NCBI GenBank assembly: GCA_023400055.1
Contig: JAEXFN010000007.1
Span: 1 to 51,531 of the forward strand
DNA length: 51,531 nt
Reading direction: 5' to 3'
From: Bacillota bacterium
GTDB taxonomy: Bacteria; Bacillota; UBA4882; UBA8346
The notes under the pieces were generated by a model. It saw only the letters and a program-made list of their open reading frames with translations, made no database searches and was not told where the DNA came from. This document shows, in pieces, positions 25,552-33,994 of the stretch; position 1 is the first letter of the stretch, and each line of letters begins with the position of its first letter. The translations under genes and the position numbers were made by a program.

Positions 25552-26760
25552 ATGATCAATAAAAACTTTACGCTGTTGTGGTCCGGGCAGATCGTCTCCC
25601 AGTTGGGGGACAAACTTTACGCCATCGCGCTGGCGTGGTGGATCCTGCAGAAGACCAATTCCCCCTCGGTGATGGGCCTCTTTTTGCTGGTTTCGGTGCT
25701 GCCCGGCATCCTGCTGGGGCTGCTGGCCGGAGCGTTGACCGACCGCTGGCGGCGCCAGACCATGCTGGTGGTCACCGATCTGGTCCGCGGCGCGCTGGTG
25801 CTGGCGATCGCCTATTTATCCTTCCGCGGCGCGCTGCAAGTGGGAACGGTTTTCATCATCGGCTCGGCTTTGTCCATCGCCACCGCCTTTTTTGATCCGG
25901 CGATGCAGGCGCTGATTCCGGAGATCGTCGCGCCGGAACGCTTGCCGCGCGCCAACGGCCTGAGCAACATGATCGGCGGCATTTGCACGGTGGTCGGGCC
26001 GTTGTGCGGCGCCCTGGCGGTCAGCGTCGTCGGCCTGACCTGGGTGTTCCTGGCCAACAGCCTTTCCTACTTCGGCGCGGCGCTGCTGGCCTGTTTCATC
26101 ACCGTCCGCCGCGGCGCGCGCGATTCCGCCCGCCGGGAAAACCTCTGGCGGGAGATGCGCCAAGGCTTCGCCTTCATCAAGCGCCACCGGCCCCTCTCGG
26201 CGGTCCTGGAGATCATCGCTGTCGCCCACTTTTTCATCGGCAGCCTGGCGGTGACGCTGCCCTTCTTGGCCAAGGCGCTGTCCGGCAGCGGCGTCAGGAA
26301 CCTCGGTTACCTGGAGATGATGATCGGCGCCGGCCTGATCGCCGGTTCAACCTTGCTGGGCATGAGGAAGAACTGCTCCGTCAGCCTGCGCCGGCTGATC
26401 GGGCTGGTTGCGGCGCTGGGGATCTGTTTCGCCCTGATCGCCGCCGCTCAGTTCCTGAAAGTATCGACCGTCTATGCCTACATGCTGATCATCGTGGTGC
26501 TGGGCGCCTGCCTGTCCAGCGCCTCGGTCTTTTGGGAGACCTTGTTGCAAAATTATACCCCCGCGAATATGGCCGGCCGGGTGTTCAGCGTTTCCACCTT
26601 GCTCGGCAATACTTCCCTGCCGGTCGCGTATGGCGTATTCGGCGTTTTGCTCAACCTCAGTTCCATCCCCGTGATCATGGGAGCTTGCGGCGCATCGTTG
26701 ATCGTTTTATCCGGCTATCAGCTTTGCCGCTATTTTCCCGCCGGGATGAACGACAGCTAG
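25552..26760 (+). CDS. MFS exporter (drug/siderophore type)
   Basis: About 402 residues from the ATG at 25552; the first possible ATG (25516) overlaps the -10 box and is excluded. The protein has about twelve membrane segments. The opening INKNFTLLWSGQIVSQLGDK and the loop GALTDRWRRQTMLVVTDLVRG (the MFS loop 2-3 motif) fit the EntS/MFS_3 exporter group. It is probably proton-driven efflux of a small organic compound. Together with the upstream MerR gene it forms a ligand-induced efflux unit. Only a weak GGGTGA site precedes the start. Strongly GC-rich codon use compared with the operon before it. Confidence 0.88.
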   Translation: MINKNFTLLWSGQIVSQLGDKLYAIALAWWILQKTNSPSVMGLFLLVSVLPGILLGLLAGALTDRWRRQTMLVVTDLVRGALVLAIAYLSFRGALQVGTVFIIGSALSIATAFFDPAMQALIPEIVAPERLPRANGLSNMIGGICTVVGPLCGALAVSVVGLTWVFLANSLSYFGAALLACFITVRRGARDSARRENLWREMRQGFAFIKRHRPLSAVLEIIAVAHFFIGSLAVTLPFLAKALSGSGVRNLGYLEMMIGAGLIAGSTLLGMRKNCSVSLRRLIGLVAALGICFALIAAAQFLKVSTVYAYMLIIVVLGACLSSASVFWETLLQNYTPANMAGRVFSVSTLLGNTSLPVAYGVFGVLLNLSSIPVIMGACGASLIVLSGYQLCRYFPAGMNDS

Positions 26761-26858
26761 CGCTCTCTTTAACAAACGGGGCGCCCGCTGCGGCAGGCGG
26801 GCGATCGATCTACCCGCTGCTTCTTATCGGATTTTCGGGATGGTATAATATAACAAAC

Positions 26859-26940
26859 GCGAACCGATAATGGTTCGCTGTGTATAAAGATTGATGGCCA
26901 AAAAAAATAAAATCGGCTGCCAAAATAGATTTGGCAGCCG
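26859..26940. terminator. Two hairpins after the MFS gene
   Basis: GCGAACC-GATAAT-GGTTCGC (26859-26878) and CGGCTGCCAAA-N5-TTTGGCAGCCG (26914-26940). The second is an 11-bp perfect stem; on the minus strand it runs into ATTTTATTTTTTTT, on the plus strand into a T-rich repeat. It probably separates the convergent transcripts here. Confidence 0.55.
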
Positions 26941-26949
26941 TAGAATCAA

Positions 26950-27192
26950 TTTTTCGATCACGATAATTAGTTTTTCGATCATAAAAATCAACTTTTCGAT
27001 CAGCAGAATTGACTTTTCGATCATGAGAATTATTTTTCCGATCATGAGAAACATTTTTTCGCGATGGAAAATAAAAAAATCGGGATCGAAAATTAAATTA
27101 TCGATCCCGATAATCAATTTTGCGATCATCCAAAACAAATTATCGGGATGAAAAAATGAATTATCGGGTTCGATAACCGAATTTCCCGGGAT
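26950..27192. repeat. Exactly phased 21-bp degenerate array, family C
   Basis: CGATC or its variant CGGGAT recurs at 26955, 26976, 26997, 27018, 27039, 27060, 27081, 27102, 27123, 27144, 27165 and about 27186, that is about twelve units in steps of 21 bp. Early units read TTTTTCGATCA, later ones AATTATCGGGAT. T-tracts recur at the same phase, so intrinsic curvature is likely. Both strands are open across the array (plus: INFSIMR-like heptads; minus: IEKLIFM-like heptads) but neither frame has a ribosome binding site. The rest of the gene-free stretch 26761-27364 holds the two hairpins listed separately and nothing else I can support. Confidence 0.85.
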
Positions 27193-27364
27193 AAAGATGG
27201 CCATGGGACGATTCAAATTAAAAATAATCGAATCTTGATGCGGTTTTCCGTGCGGCTATCCTCGCACCCGGGCCTGAAAGAGGAGAAGCGATCGAACTTC
27301 CAAAAGGCGGCGGCTAATTTCAATTTCACTCCGGCGCCCGGCAATTTTCCATTCAAAATCGATA

Positions 27365-27835
27365 TCAATTCCAAGCCCGGTTTTTGCTTTCGTTGCTCCG
27401 GAAAAACCATGCCGCAAAGCCCCACCAGGCCAAGAATATCAAAGGGCTCAGCCAGCGGAGCATGGTCAGATTGGAGGCCACCGACACGCCCAGGTTGCGG
27501 ATGACGTCGCCGAATCCGACGCTGATCCCGGAGAATGCCAAAATGTAGCCGTAGCGAAACCAGCGGCGGGCCGGCAAAAAATAGAGGAAGAGCATCTGGA
27601 TGAAAACCCAGGCAAAGGGCTCCAGGTAATTGTAGCCCAACACGTTGAAAATCCCGAGATCGGTATACCGCACCACTTTCAGGACACCGATGAGCACGAA
27701 TGAAATGATCATATTGCCCAATCCGCCGCTAATCACGGCGTATAATAAGTATTTCTTGTACTGCTGCCGGGGGATGTAAATGAGGGAAAGGGCCAGCGCT
27801 ATGAAAAGAAAAACCGGGAAAAACAAGATTTTCAT
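27365..27835 (-). CDS. Small integral membrane protein, function unknown
   Basis: A 156-residue protein from the ATG preceded by GAGGGAGGT. It has about five membrane segments (starting MKILFFPVFLFIALALSLIY) separated by short basic loops such as RQQYKKY and PARRW, giving a clear positive-inside pattern. I do not recognise the family; similar five-span proteins occur near sporulation genes in Bacillota, but nothing here supports such a role. It is the last of four closely spaced minus-strand genes (gaps of about 80 bp). Confidence 0.65.
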   Translation of the reverse strand: MKILFFPVFLFIALALSLIYIPRQQYKKYLLYAVISGGLGNMIISFVLIGVLKVVRYTDLGIFNVLGYNYLEPFAWVFIQMLFLYFLPARRWFRYGYILAFSGISVGFGDVIRNLGVSVASNLTMLRWLSPLIFLAWWGFAAWFFRSNESKNRAWN

Positions 27836-27916
27836 CGGGAACCTCCCTCCGTGATCTAGCCTTTTAAAGGCTCCCCCGCCCCCCAATTTTTATGCAATTC
27901 CGAGCCGATCCACCGT

Positions 27917-28666
27917 TTACTTCCTGGCGATCAGCAGATACCGCTTCGAATTGGTGCAAATCCCTCGCTCGGTCCGGTATTCCTCGACCAGCCGCCGGAA
28001 AATGTCCAAATCGCCGGCGACTGCTCCGAAGTCCGGAATGATCGGCGTATGCTTCAATAGGAAAAACAGATCTTCGGCCGTCTGATAATACTCGGTCGCG
28101 TCATAGTCCAAAACCTGCACTTCGCGAAAGCCGGCCTCTTTTAACTCGCGTTCGTAAGCGTTTTTCTGCGTCCCATCTTCCCGGCCGAAATTCTGCCCGC
28201 GCCGAAAGGCTCCTTTGATGTTTAGCTTGTCGGCCTCGCTGACCTGCTGGGTCAGGAACACCCCGTCTTCCGTCAGGACCCTGGCGACTTCCCGGGCGTC
28301 GAAACTGCAGTGCCGGCAGGAAACCCGCTGAAAAAACCCCTCCGGGAACCCCAGTTTCTCAGCGCGCATCGTAAAAAACCTGACATTGGCCAGGCCGGTT
28401 TTTAAAAGGTTCGCGCGGGCGGCTTGAATCATCGCCTGCGCTGCGTCGACCCCGATGAGCAAAAGCACTTCCGGAGCGATCGCCAACACCTTTTCGCCGC
28501 TGCCGCTCCCGATATCCAGGAGAATCGTTTGGGCGTCGCAATACTTTCTGACTTCGTCATAGAAATTCCAGGCTTCGTTTTCCGTGCGGCATTTGATGCT
28601 GCTAAAATCCCAGCCGATTTCGGCCCCCACCCGCTCATAGAGTTTTTCGTAATCGATTTCAGCCAA
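27917..28666 (-). CDS. Class I SAM-dependent methyltransferase
   Basis: About 249 residues. I prefer the TTG at 28666 (giving AEIDYEKLYERVGAEIGWDF), which follows AAAGGCGG by 8 nt; a TTG at 28756 that overlaps the upstream stop has no site. Motif I is TILLDIGSGSGEKVLAIAPE, motif II LIGVDAAQAMIQAARANL, and the post-motif region FFTMRAEKLGFPEGFFQRVSCRH. A C-terminal tail of about 70 residues (YQTAEDLFFLLKHTPIIPDF) is typical of small-molecule methyltransferases. The substrate is unknown. Confidence 0.82.
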   Translation of the reverse strand: MAEIDYEKLYERVGAEIGWDFSSIKCRTENEAWNFYDEVRKYCDAQTILLDIGSGSGEKVLAIAPEVLLLIGVDAAQAMIQAARANLLKTGLANVRFFTMRAEKLGFPEGFFQRVSCRHCSFDAREVARVLTEDGVFLTQQVSEADKLNIKGAFRRGQNFGREDGTQKNAYERELKEAGFREVQVLDYDATEYYQTAEDLFFLLKHTPIIPDFGAVAGDLDIFRRLVEEYRTERGICTNSKRYLLIARK

Positions 28667-28752
28667 GGATAAAACCGCCTTTCCCAACCGCTTTGGAACG
28701 TTCCGGCCTGAGCATCCCAGTGAAAAGTCGAACGGAAACGGGCTTTGGCGCC

Positions 28753-29577
28753 TCAAGCCATCCTAGTCAGTGCCAAATGCCACACCTGGTATTCTCGGGT
28801 TCTCTGGAATCCCACCGCTTCCGCAACATGAAAAGAAGCTTTATTTTCAGCCTCACAATTCCATAGCGGAATCCGATCTCTTTTCAAACAATGCTCCACG
28901 CAAGCGGCAGCGGCGGCCTTGGCATAACCTTGGCCGCGATAGTCTTTTACGGTTTCGAGCCCCAATTCAACTTCCCGGTCGCTGACAAAAACCGCCAGAC
29001 ACCAGCTGAGAATGGTTTTGTCCCGCACTACGCAGCAGCCGAGGCCGCGATCAATAAATGCCGCGTTGGACGGCCAAAACGATTGAATCCAGCCGGCGAC
29101 CTGATCGAGATTCTTCAAATCCGGCTGATTCAGCAAACTGGCATCGATGGGCTCCAACCGGCAATCTTCCGGAACGAGACTTTCCCAATGGCGATCTAAT
29201 TTGGCCAATTCATAACGGAATCTCGATTCTTTCACCGGCGCCAAATCGCCGAAGCCGCATTCGATGGCCTGATCCCAAGTTTCATCCGGATAATAAAGAT
29301 TCAAGCCGGGAACTCCCTTGCGGAGGGCCTCCGGTTGAAAAACCATAGTGATCAAATGTTTCAGCGATGCCATACTGTTTTCAGCGATTTTGCCTTCGAC
29401 CAGAATCGCATCCATTTTATCCCACACCACAGCCCACGTCGGATTGGCCGAGTCATTGACATAGATATCCCCGCCAGTGTTGCCGTCGATCACCGAGCCG
29501 ATGACAGTCTGATTTTGCAACGCTTTAAAGATCGGCCTGGTTTTCGGATAATCCTGCCGCGCCAGCTTTTGCAACAT
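28753..29577 (-). CDS. GNAT acetyltransferase (ZmaR-like family)
   Basis: A 274-residue protein of the two-domain 'GNAT_acetyltran' type that includes the zwittermicin A resistance protein ZmaR. The N-terminal region has PTWAVVWDKMDAILVEG and the C-terminal GNAT core has LGLETVKDYRGQGYAKAAA (acetyl-CoA site) and NKASFHVAEAVGFQRTREY. An acetyltransferase role on an amine, perhaps in self-protection, follows from the family; the substrate is not known. It lies between the CCG protein and the methyltransferase gene on the same strand. Confidence 0.8.
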   Translation of the reverse strand: MLQKLARQDYPKTRPIFKALQNQTVIGSVIDGNTGGDIYVNDSANPTWAVVWDKMDAILVEGKIAENSMASLKHLITMVFQPEALRKGVPGLNLYYPDETWDQAIECGFGDLAPVKESRFRYELAKLDRHWESLVPEDCRLEPIDASLLNQPDLKNLDQVAGWIQSFWPSNAAFIDRGLGCCVVRDKTILSWCLAVFVSDREVELGLETVKDYRGQGYAKAAAAACVEHCLKRDRIPLWNCEAENKASFHVAEAVGFQRTREYQVWHLALTRMA

Positions 29578-29660
29578 TCCCGTCCCGCCGCCTTTCTCTC
29601 CCCAAGTTGCCTGATAACCCGGTTAATGCGATCGATAATTACTAATGATATAGCGACTTT

Positions 29661-30314
29661 CTAATGCTGGTCGATGAACCGCTGCAATTCCTCGTGCCAC
29701 GCTTCCGGCTCATAGGTGCCGACGGAAGTCTCTTCCCCGAACAGCAGATCCAGCAGATAACGCGGCTTCTTCCCGCCGATATGCATCGCCTTGACACAGG
29801 AGAGACAGTAAACGACCACCTCAGCGGCAGGCATCTCCCGGGCACGTTTCTGCATCTGCTCTTTCACCTGTTCCACCGGCAATACGCCGTAAAAGCTATC
29901 GCCGCAACAAGTCGCCCGGGTTCGGGTGTTTTCCGGCTCGATAACGGCGATCCGCATCTTCTCGAGCAGCGTCCGGACCGCCCGGTGCACCCGTTCCTGG
30001 CTGCGGGTGGGGCAGGCATCGTGGATGGCCATCGCCTGGCCGTGATAGTCGGGAAAGGGAAAGGACTCGCTTTCGGCCAATACCTCCCACAACGATAGGG
30101 TCGACACGCCGTCGTAAAGCTCGCGATAGCGCCGGTCGCAACCCGCGCAGGTATTGATGACCCTGGTGCCGGCGGGCAGTTTGGGTTCATGCCTGCAGCA
30201 AGTCAAATGCAACGGCATAACGGCCGATCTCCGCCGCAAATAAGCCAAAACCTTCCGGGCGAGTCCGGGTTTGTAAATCATCACGGCGCAACCGGGAGCG
30301 TAAACCTGATTCAT
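29661..30314 (-). CDS. CCG-domain (HdrB-like) Cys-rich redox protein
   Basis: About 217 residues from the ATG behind GGAGG; the longer frame has no site. Two CCG-type Cys clusters are visible: C-x29-CC-x15-CxxC in the N-terminal half, and C-x34-CC-x32-CxxC (from DACPTRS through TCCGDSFYG to YCLSC) in the second, close to the canonical spacing. In HdrB, GlpC and LutA-type proteins these bind noncubane [4Fe-4S] clusters for thiol or disulfide chemistry. It stands alone, without HdrA or HdrC partners, so its partner is unknown. No membrane segment. Confidence 0.8.
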   Translation of the reverse strand: MNQVYAPGCAVMIYKPGLARKVLAYLRRRSAVMPLHLTCCRHEPKLPAGTRVINTCAGCDRRYRELYDGVSTLSLWEVLAESESFPFPDYHGQAMAIHDACPTRSQERVHRAVRTLLEKMRIAVIEPENTRTRATCCGDSFYGVLPVEQVKEQMQKRAREMPAAEVVVYCLSCVKAMHIGGKKPRYLLDLLFGEETSVGTYEPEAWHEELQRFIDQH

Positions 30315-30479
30315 GGTATTCCTCCAAATCGTTTTATCCGATCCCAGTTTAACATGGAGTCGGGCGCTACGTCTTCCTGGATTGCAGCATACAATTTGAA
30401 GCGAAAGCAATTTATTCGATCCGCCACAGGATAAATTATCCATTAATTTCTACGAAATGGCAATGGCAAAAATAAATAT

Positions 30480-30546
30480 AAAAAAGAGCGGAAACTAAAC
30501 AAGGGTTGCGGAATCCCCGCAACCCCGAAAATTATCCCCGCTCTCT
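30480..30546 (-). terminator. Terminator with nested hairpin
   Basis: An outer stem GAGCGG/CCGCTC encloses a perfect hairpin GGGTTGCGG-AATCC-CCGCAACCC. On the minus strand it ends in TTTTTTATATTT, which fits termination of the zinc-ribbon gene just upstream. Confidence 0.75.
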
Positions 30547-30568
30547 CTCGAACGGAAAGCGAGTCCGG

Positions 30569-30802
30569 TCAGCCACCATGTAAGTCATCAATGGTTCTGA
30601 TCCCGAAAAAGGCGACAATCCCGATAATCCCCGTCAAGAACGTGAGGATGGTGAGGAGCAAATCCTGGGTGTTCCCCCAGGTCGATCGCACCGTAAACTG
30701 GGCTTTACATTCCCGGCATACCAAAGTATCGGAGGTTAACGTCCGTTCGAAATAGCTCAAGGTGGTCTTGCCGCAATAAGGGCAGGTCTTCGAATAGCCC
30801 AT
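30569..30802 (-). CDS. Small zinc-ribbon membrane protein
   Basis: A 77-residue protein. The N-terminal zinc ribbon has CPYCGKTTLSYFERTLTSDT and then CREC, four Cys in a CxxC-x17-CxxC arrangement. One membrane segment follows (about residues 47-70, DLLLTILTFLTGIIGIVAFF). AAGGA lies upstream of the ATG and a strong terminator follows. Such zinc-ribbon plus single-span proteins are common and uncharacterised. Confidence 0.65.
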   Translation of the reverse strand: MGYSKTCPYCGKTTLSYFERTLTSDTLVCRECKAQFTVRSTWGNTQDLLLTILTFLTGIIGIVAFFGIRTIDDLHGG

Positions 30803-30956
30803 GAATCCATCATTCCTTACAAGCCATCTGGCAAAGCTGTTTCATAAACTTTTTCACTGTAAACCGGTTTCGCTTTTAATAGTTTATTCGCTGATGACAC
30901 CCGCTGACAAAGGATGAAAACACGATTAAATTTTGGTTCCAAGCGCGTCGGGCCGG

Positions 30957-30989
30957 GCCTTATAAAAAAGCGCCGCTTTTTTATAAGGC
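30957..30989. terminator. Bidirectional terminator after the lyase gene
   Basis: GCCTTATAAAAAAGC-GCC-GCTTTTTTATAAGGC, a 15-bp perfect stem with a 3-nt loop. On the minus strand an alternative stem AGCGTCGC/GCGGCGCT leads into TTTTTT. It lies about 35 bp past the oligogalacturonate lyase stop. Confidence 0.8.
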
Positions 30990-31022
30990 GACGCTTTTCG
31001 CACCAAAAATTTTGAACTCGGA

Positions 31023-32255
31023 CTAGCGGGGCAGTTCCACCCGGAAGACCGCCCGCTTGCCGTCGCGGTTGGAGGTGAAATAGACGCTGCCGTCGCTGTG
31101 GTCGAAGATGGGATGGGGATGGCTGTCCTGACAATTCCAATAGGACTTGTGCTCGCAGAGCGGCAGCCATTCGATGCGCCGTCCCTCCCAGTCGATCCGC
31201 TGGACGCTGATCCACTCGCCGCCCCAATTGTCGTTCTCCGGCGCGCCTTCGGGATGGAAGTAGCCGTCCGAGACCAGCCAGTCGTTGTGCAGGTTGCCGG
31301 CGGTAAAATGGCCGTAGCGCTTATATTCGGCAGGCAGCCGGATCTCGATGTTGTCGTCGCCGGCCGGACTCACCCGGCCGACATAGGCCGTGCCGCCCTG
31401 ATACTTGCCATGATAAATGATGAATCTGCCGTCGGCCTGCCACATCTCGTGGCAGGTCCAGTCCGCCGCGCTGAAGCCGTTCTCCGGGGCGCGCAAACGG
31501 ATATGCTCCTTGCCGTTCCAGAGCCAGATCCGGCCGATCCCGCAATCGCCGGCCCATTCATGATTGTAGAGGATCAAGTTCGAATCCACCGGGCTGAACT
31601 GGACATGAGTGATCCAGGCGCGCGGCACTTGCTCGCAAAGCACAATTTCCCCGGTTTCAGTGTTGTAGACGCGCAAGTACGAACTGAGATTCTCCTGGCG
31701 GACCCGTTCGTCAATATCGTAGGTCGGTTTGTCGCTGATGACCTCATTTTTGGCCCCATCGCCGCCCACCTGGTAACCGGGACTGTCGTTCTTGAAATCT
31801 TCGGCTTCCAGCGCCCGGGCGTCGGTCGTCGGCACGCAGATGAACTTGCCGTCGGCGCTGACATGGGTGAACGCCGTGACCTGACCGGCGGGAATCCGGT
31901 TGATGAGCTTGAGGTTGCCGCGCAGGTCGGCGGAGCAGATGTCATTGCCCTGGATGAAATAAACCTGGTCATGATGAAAGTCCGAACTGATGCTGGCCAG
32001 TCCCAAGCCGCGGTAATCGTTGCCCCGGAAATAAACGTAGGACTTCAGGAAACCTTCCTGGTTCCGGGTCAGCCGGGTTTCGGCACCGGTGAGGATGTCG
32101 CGGCAAAAAACATTGGGATCGCCGGTCCGGTCGCTGATGAATAACAGTTTTCGATCGTCAGCCACCAGACTGGACGATGTAAAATAAAGCAATTGCTCAT
32201 GGGCCTCCGCATGATGGGTCATCCGGACCGGCTCAATCGGTTGAAACGGTTTCAT
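31023..32255 (-). CDS. ogl: Oligogalacturonate lyase (PL22)
   Basis: About 410 residues from the ATG giving MKPFQPIEPVRMT. It is a seven-bladed propeller protein of the PL22 family. The Mn2+ site is visible as WTCHEMWQADG and as QDSHPHPIF, the Gln-x2-His-x-His triplet known from Yersinia Ogl; the blades show WD-like strands such as LLFISDRTGDPNVFCRD. It cleaves unsaturated oligogalacturonides inside the cell to 5-keto-4-deoxyuronate, a step of pectin breakdown. No signal peptide in the chosen start. No other pectin genes are adjacent, but sugar-use genes follow within 7 kb. Confidence 0.85.
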   Translation of the reverse strand: MKPFQPIEPVRMTHHAEAHEQLLYFTSSSLVADDRKLLFISDRTGDPNVFCRDILTGAETRLTRNQEGFLKSYVYFRGNDYRGLGLASISSDFHHDQVYFIQGNDICSADLRGNLKLINRIPAGQVTAFTHVSADGKFICVPTTDARALEAEDFKNDSPGYQVGGDGAKNEVISDKPTYDIDERVRQENLSSYLRVYNTETGEIVLCEQVPRAWITHVQFSPVDSNLILYNHEWAGDCGIGRIWLWNGKEHIRLRAPENGFSAADWTCHEMWQADGRFIIYHGKYQGGTAYVGRVSPAGDDNIEIRLPAEYKRYGHFTAGNLHNDWLVSDGYFHPEGAPENDNWGGEWISVQRIDWEGRRIEWLPLCEHKSYWNCQDSHPHPIFDHSDGSVYFTSNRDGKRAVFRVELPR

Positions 32256-32402
32256 GCTTGCTTCCACACTCCCTCTCCGGTTCGCGCACCATCTCCGCGC
32301 CAGCCAGTTCTCTTTTCCCAAAAATATACGCTCTAACCATACGGAAGTCAATAGAACAGCCAAAATCGCCTCAAAGATCGCAGATTGCCGCTCATGGCCC
32401 CA

Positions 32403-33899
32403 CTACTTCACGGGTTCGGGCTCCTGGCTTTTCACCAGCTTGCCGTCTTGCAGCAGCGAAAGCGGCCCATGGCCGCCGCAGACGATGCAGGGTTTGGGGT
32501 TCCGGCCGTCGATGGCTTCGATCAGCCCGATGGTCTGCCGGCGCATGGCGGTGGCCTTCGACGAATCCACGTTGACGCTGCGCATCAGGTACGGGGCCAG
32601 TGAGTTGAATTCCGACCGTTCCGGGGAAAAACCGCTGATGTTGACCAGGATATCCCCGCTAAAAACGAGCCCCGGATCGCGGCAGACGAATACCATCTCG
32701 CCGTACAGATGGCCGCCGCTGCCTTCGAACACCTCGAATTCCAAATCGGCTACGCGAAAGGAACCGATCGGCAACAGTTCCCGGTGTTCCTGGGGGGTGC
32801 CGCTGTCGATGATCATAAACCGCTCGGCGGCGGGCGGCAAATAGCCGGAGATGATCCGGGAGAGCTTGCTGTAGCCCAGGCAGAAGTCGTAGTCCTCCCG
32901 GTAGTCGGGAATGCCCCGGCTCTGCCGGAGCAGGCTGGCGGCGCTCTTTTGATTGAGGTGGATCGGCGCGTCCTCCAGTTTGGACAAGAGGCCGCAGTGA
33001 TCGACGTCGGCGTGGGTGATGTATACCCGCTTGCGCCGCTCGTTCCAATCGGGAAACAGTTCGGCGAAGATCTTTTGCATCTCTGGCGCGTAAATGGCAT
33101 AACCGGTATCGATCAGCACCAGTTCGGCGGCGCTATCCAATACATAAGTATTGCTGCCGCAGGGTGGCTGGATGTTATACAGCGTGACGGCCGGGCTGAT
33201 TGGCAGCTTTTCGATATCGGCGTTAAAGCCATCGCCCCGGTGCTTGATGACGAAATTGGCGAACCTGCGGATATAGTCGAAGACTTTCTCGGGATTCTCC
33301 CCCTTCTCCTGCAGCAGCTGCAGGATCCGGTTGGATTCGGCGATAAACTCCATGGTCTTCTCGGTGCTTAACCCCAGCCGCTTCTGCATGTCGTTGGCGA
33401 GCCGGATATAGAAGATGGTATTGTCCAGGTTCCGCTCGGAATCGTCGTAATCCAGGATGTCGATGGGATAGAGCTCGCTGATGTCGTCCAGCAGCATCTT
33501 GACCAGGGTCGGATTCTCGATGAGCAGGCCCATCTTGAAATTCTGATAGGGCGCGCCGCTCGCGCTGGAGTCGATGTAGGAAATGTTGATATCGTAGCGG
33601 TCCAGGATCTTGAGCACCGGCAGCACCGCTCCCGGCCGGTCGGGAATCTTGATGGCGACCACGATCAGCCGCGTCTCGGGGATGGTCCCCTTGAGGTAAC
33701 CCACGCTCTCCAAGGCCTTGGCGATCTCCTCCAGGTCCGCCTCGGCCGCCTCGACGTCGATAAACAGCGTGTGCAGATCGACGGCCTTGTTATAGCTGAC
33801 CCGGACGATGTTGCCGTTGTGCTTGGCGATGATCTTGGAGGCCAGCAGAAAAGCGCCGGTTTTATCGGGCATGTTGGTAACATAGGATTTGATCGGCAT
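32403..33899 (-). CDS. ACT-ACT-metallo-beta-lactamase fusion protein
   Basis: About 498 residues from the ATG 7 nt after AGGAAG. Two ACT-type domains come first (SYVTNMPDKTGAFLLASKII at about 5-80; VVAIKIPDRPGAVLPVLKIL at about 90-165), then a helical linker, then a metallo-beta-lactamase domain from about residue 245. Its metal motif reads YITHADVDHCGLL, so the second His of the usual HxHxDH is Asp; later ligands may be in GSGGHLYGE, VFSGDIL and CGGHGP. ACT domains bind amino acids and regulate linked enzymes, so an amino-acid-controlled hydrolase is the inference. Substrate unknown. Confidence 0.78.
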   Translation of the reverse strand: MPIKSYVTNMPDKTGAFLLASKIIAKHNGNIVRVSYNKAVDLHTLFIDVEAAEADLEEIAKALESVGYLKGTIPETRLIVVAIKIPDRPGAVLPVLKILDRYDINISYIDSSASGAPYQNFKMGLLIENPTLVKMLLDDISELYPIDILDYDDSERNLDNTIFYIRLANDMQKRLGLSTEKTMEFIAESNRILQLLQEKGENPEKVFDYIRRFANFVIKHRGDGFNADIEKLPISPAVTLYNIQPPCGSNTYVLDSAAELVLIDTGYAIYAPEMQKIFAELFPDWNERRKRVYITHADVDHCGLLSKLEDAPIHLNQKSAASLLRQSRGIPDYREDYDFCLGYSKLSRIISGYLPPAAERFMIIDSGTPQEHRELLPIGSFRVADLEFEVFEGSGGHLYGEMVFVCRDPGLVFSGDILVNISGFSPERSEFNSLAPYLMRSVNVDSSKATAMRRQTIGLIEAIDGRNPKPCIVCGGHGPLSLLQDGKLVKSQEPEPVK

Positions 33900-33994
33900 A
33901 TTGCACTTCCTCGCGAATACTAAACAGTTTAACGGCACTCCCTGCCCTTATACCTTACGTATATCATACCGTAAAAATGTCGCGTTGCAAATCA

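Noticed and set aside
26824..27216. 130-residue minus-strand coiled-coil-like ORF over family C
   Set aside because: Both strands are open because a 21-bp unit without stops repeats; no ribosome binding site precedes the start.
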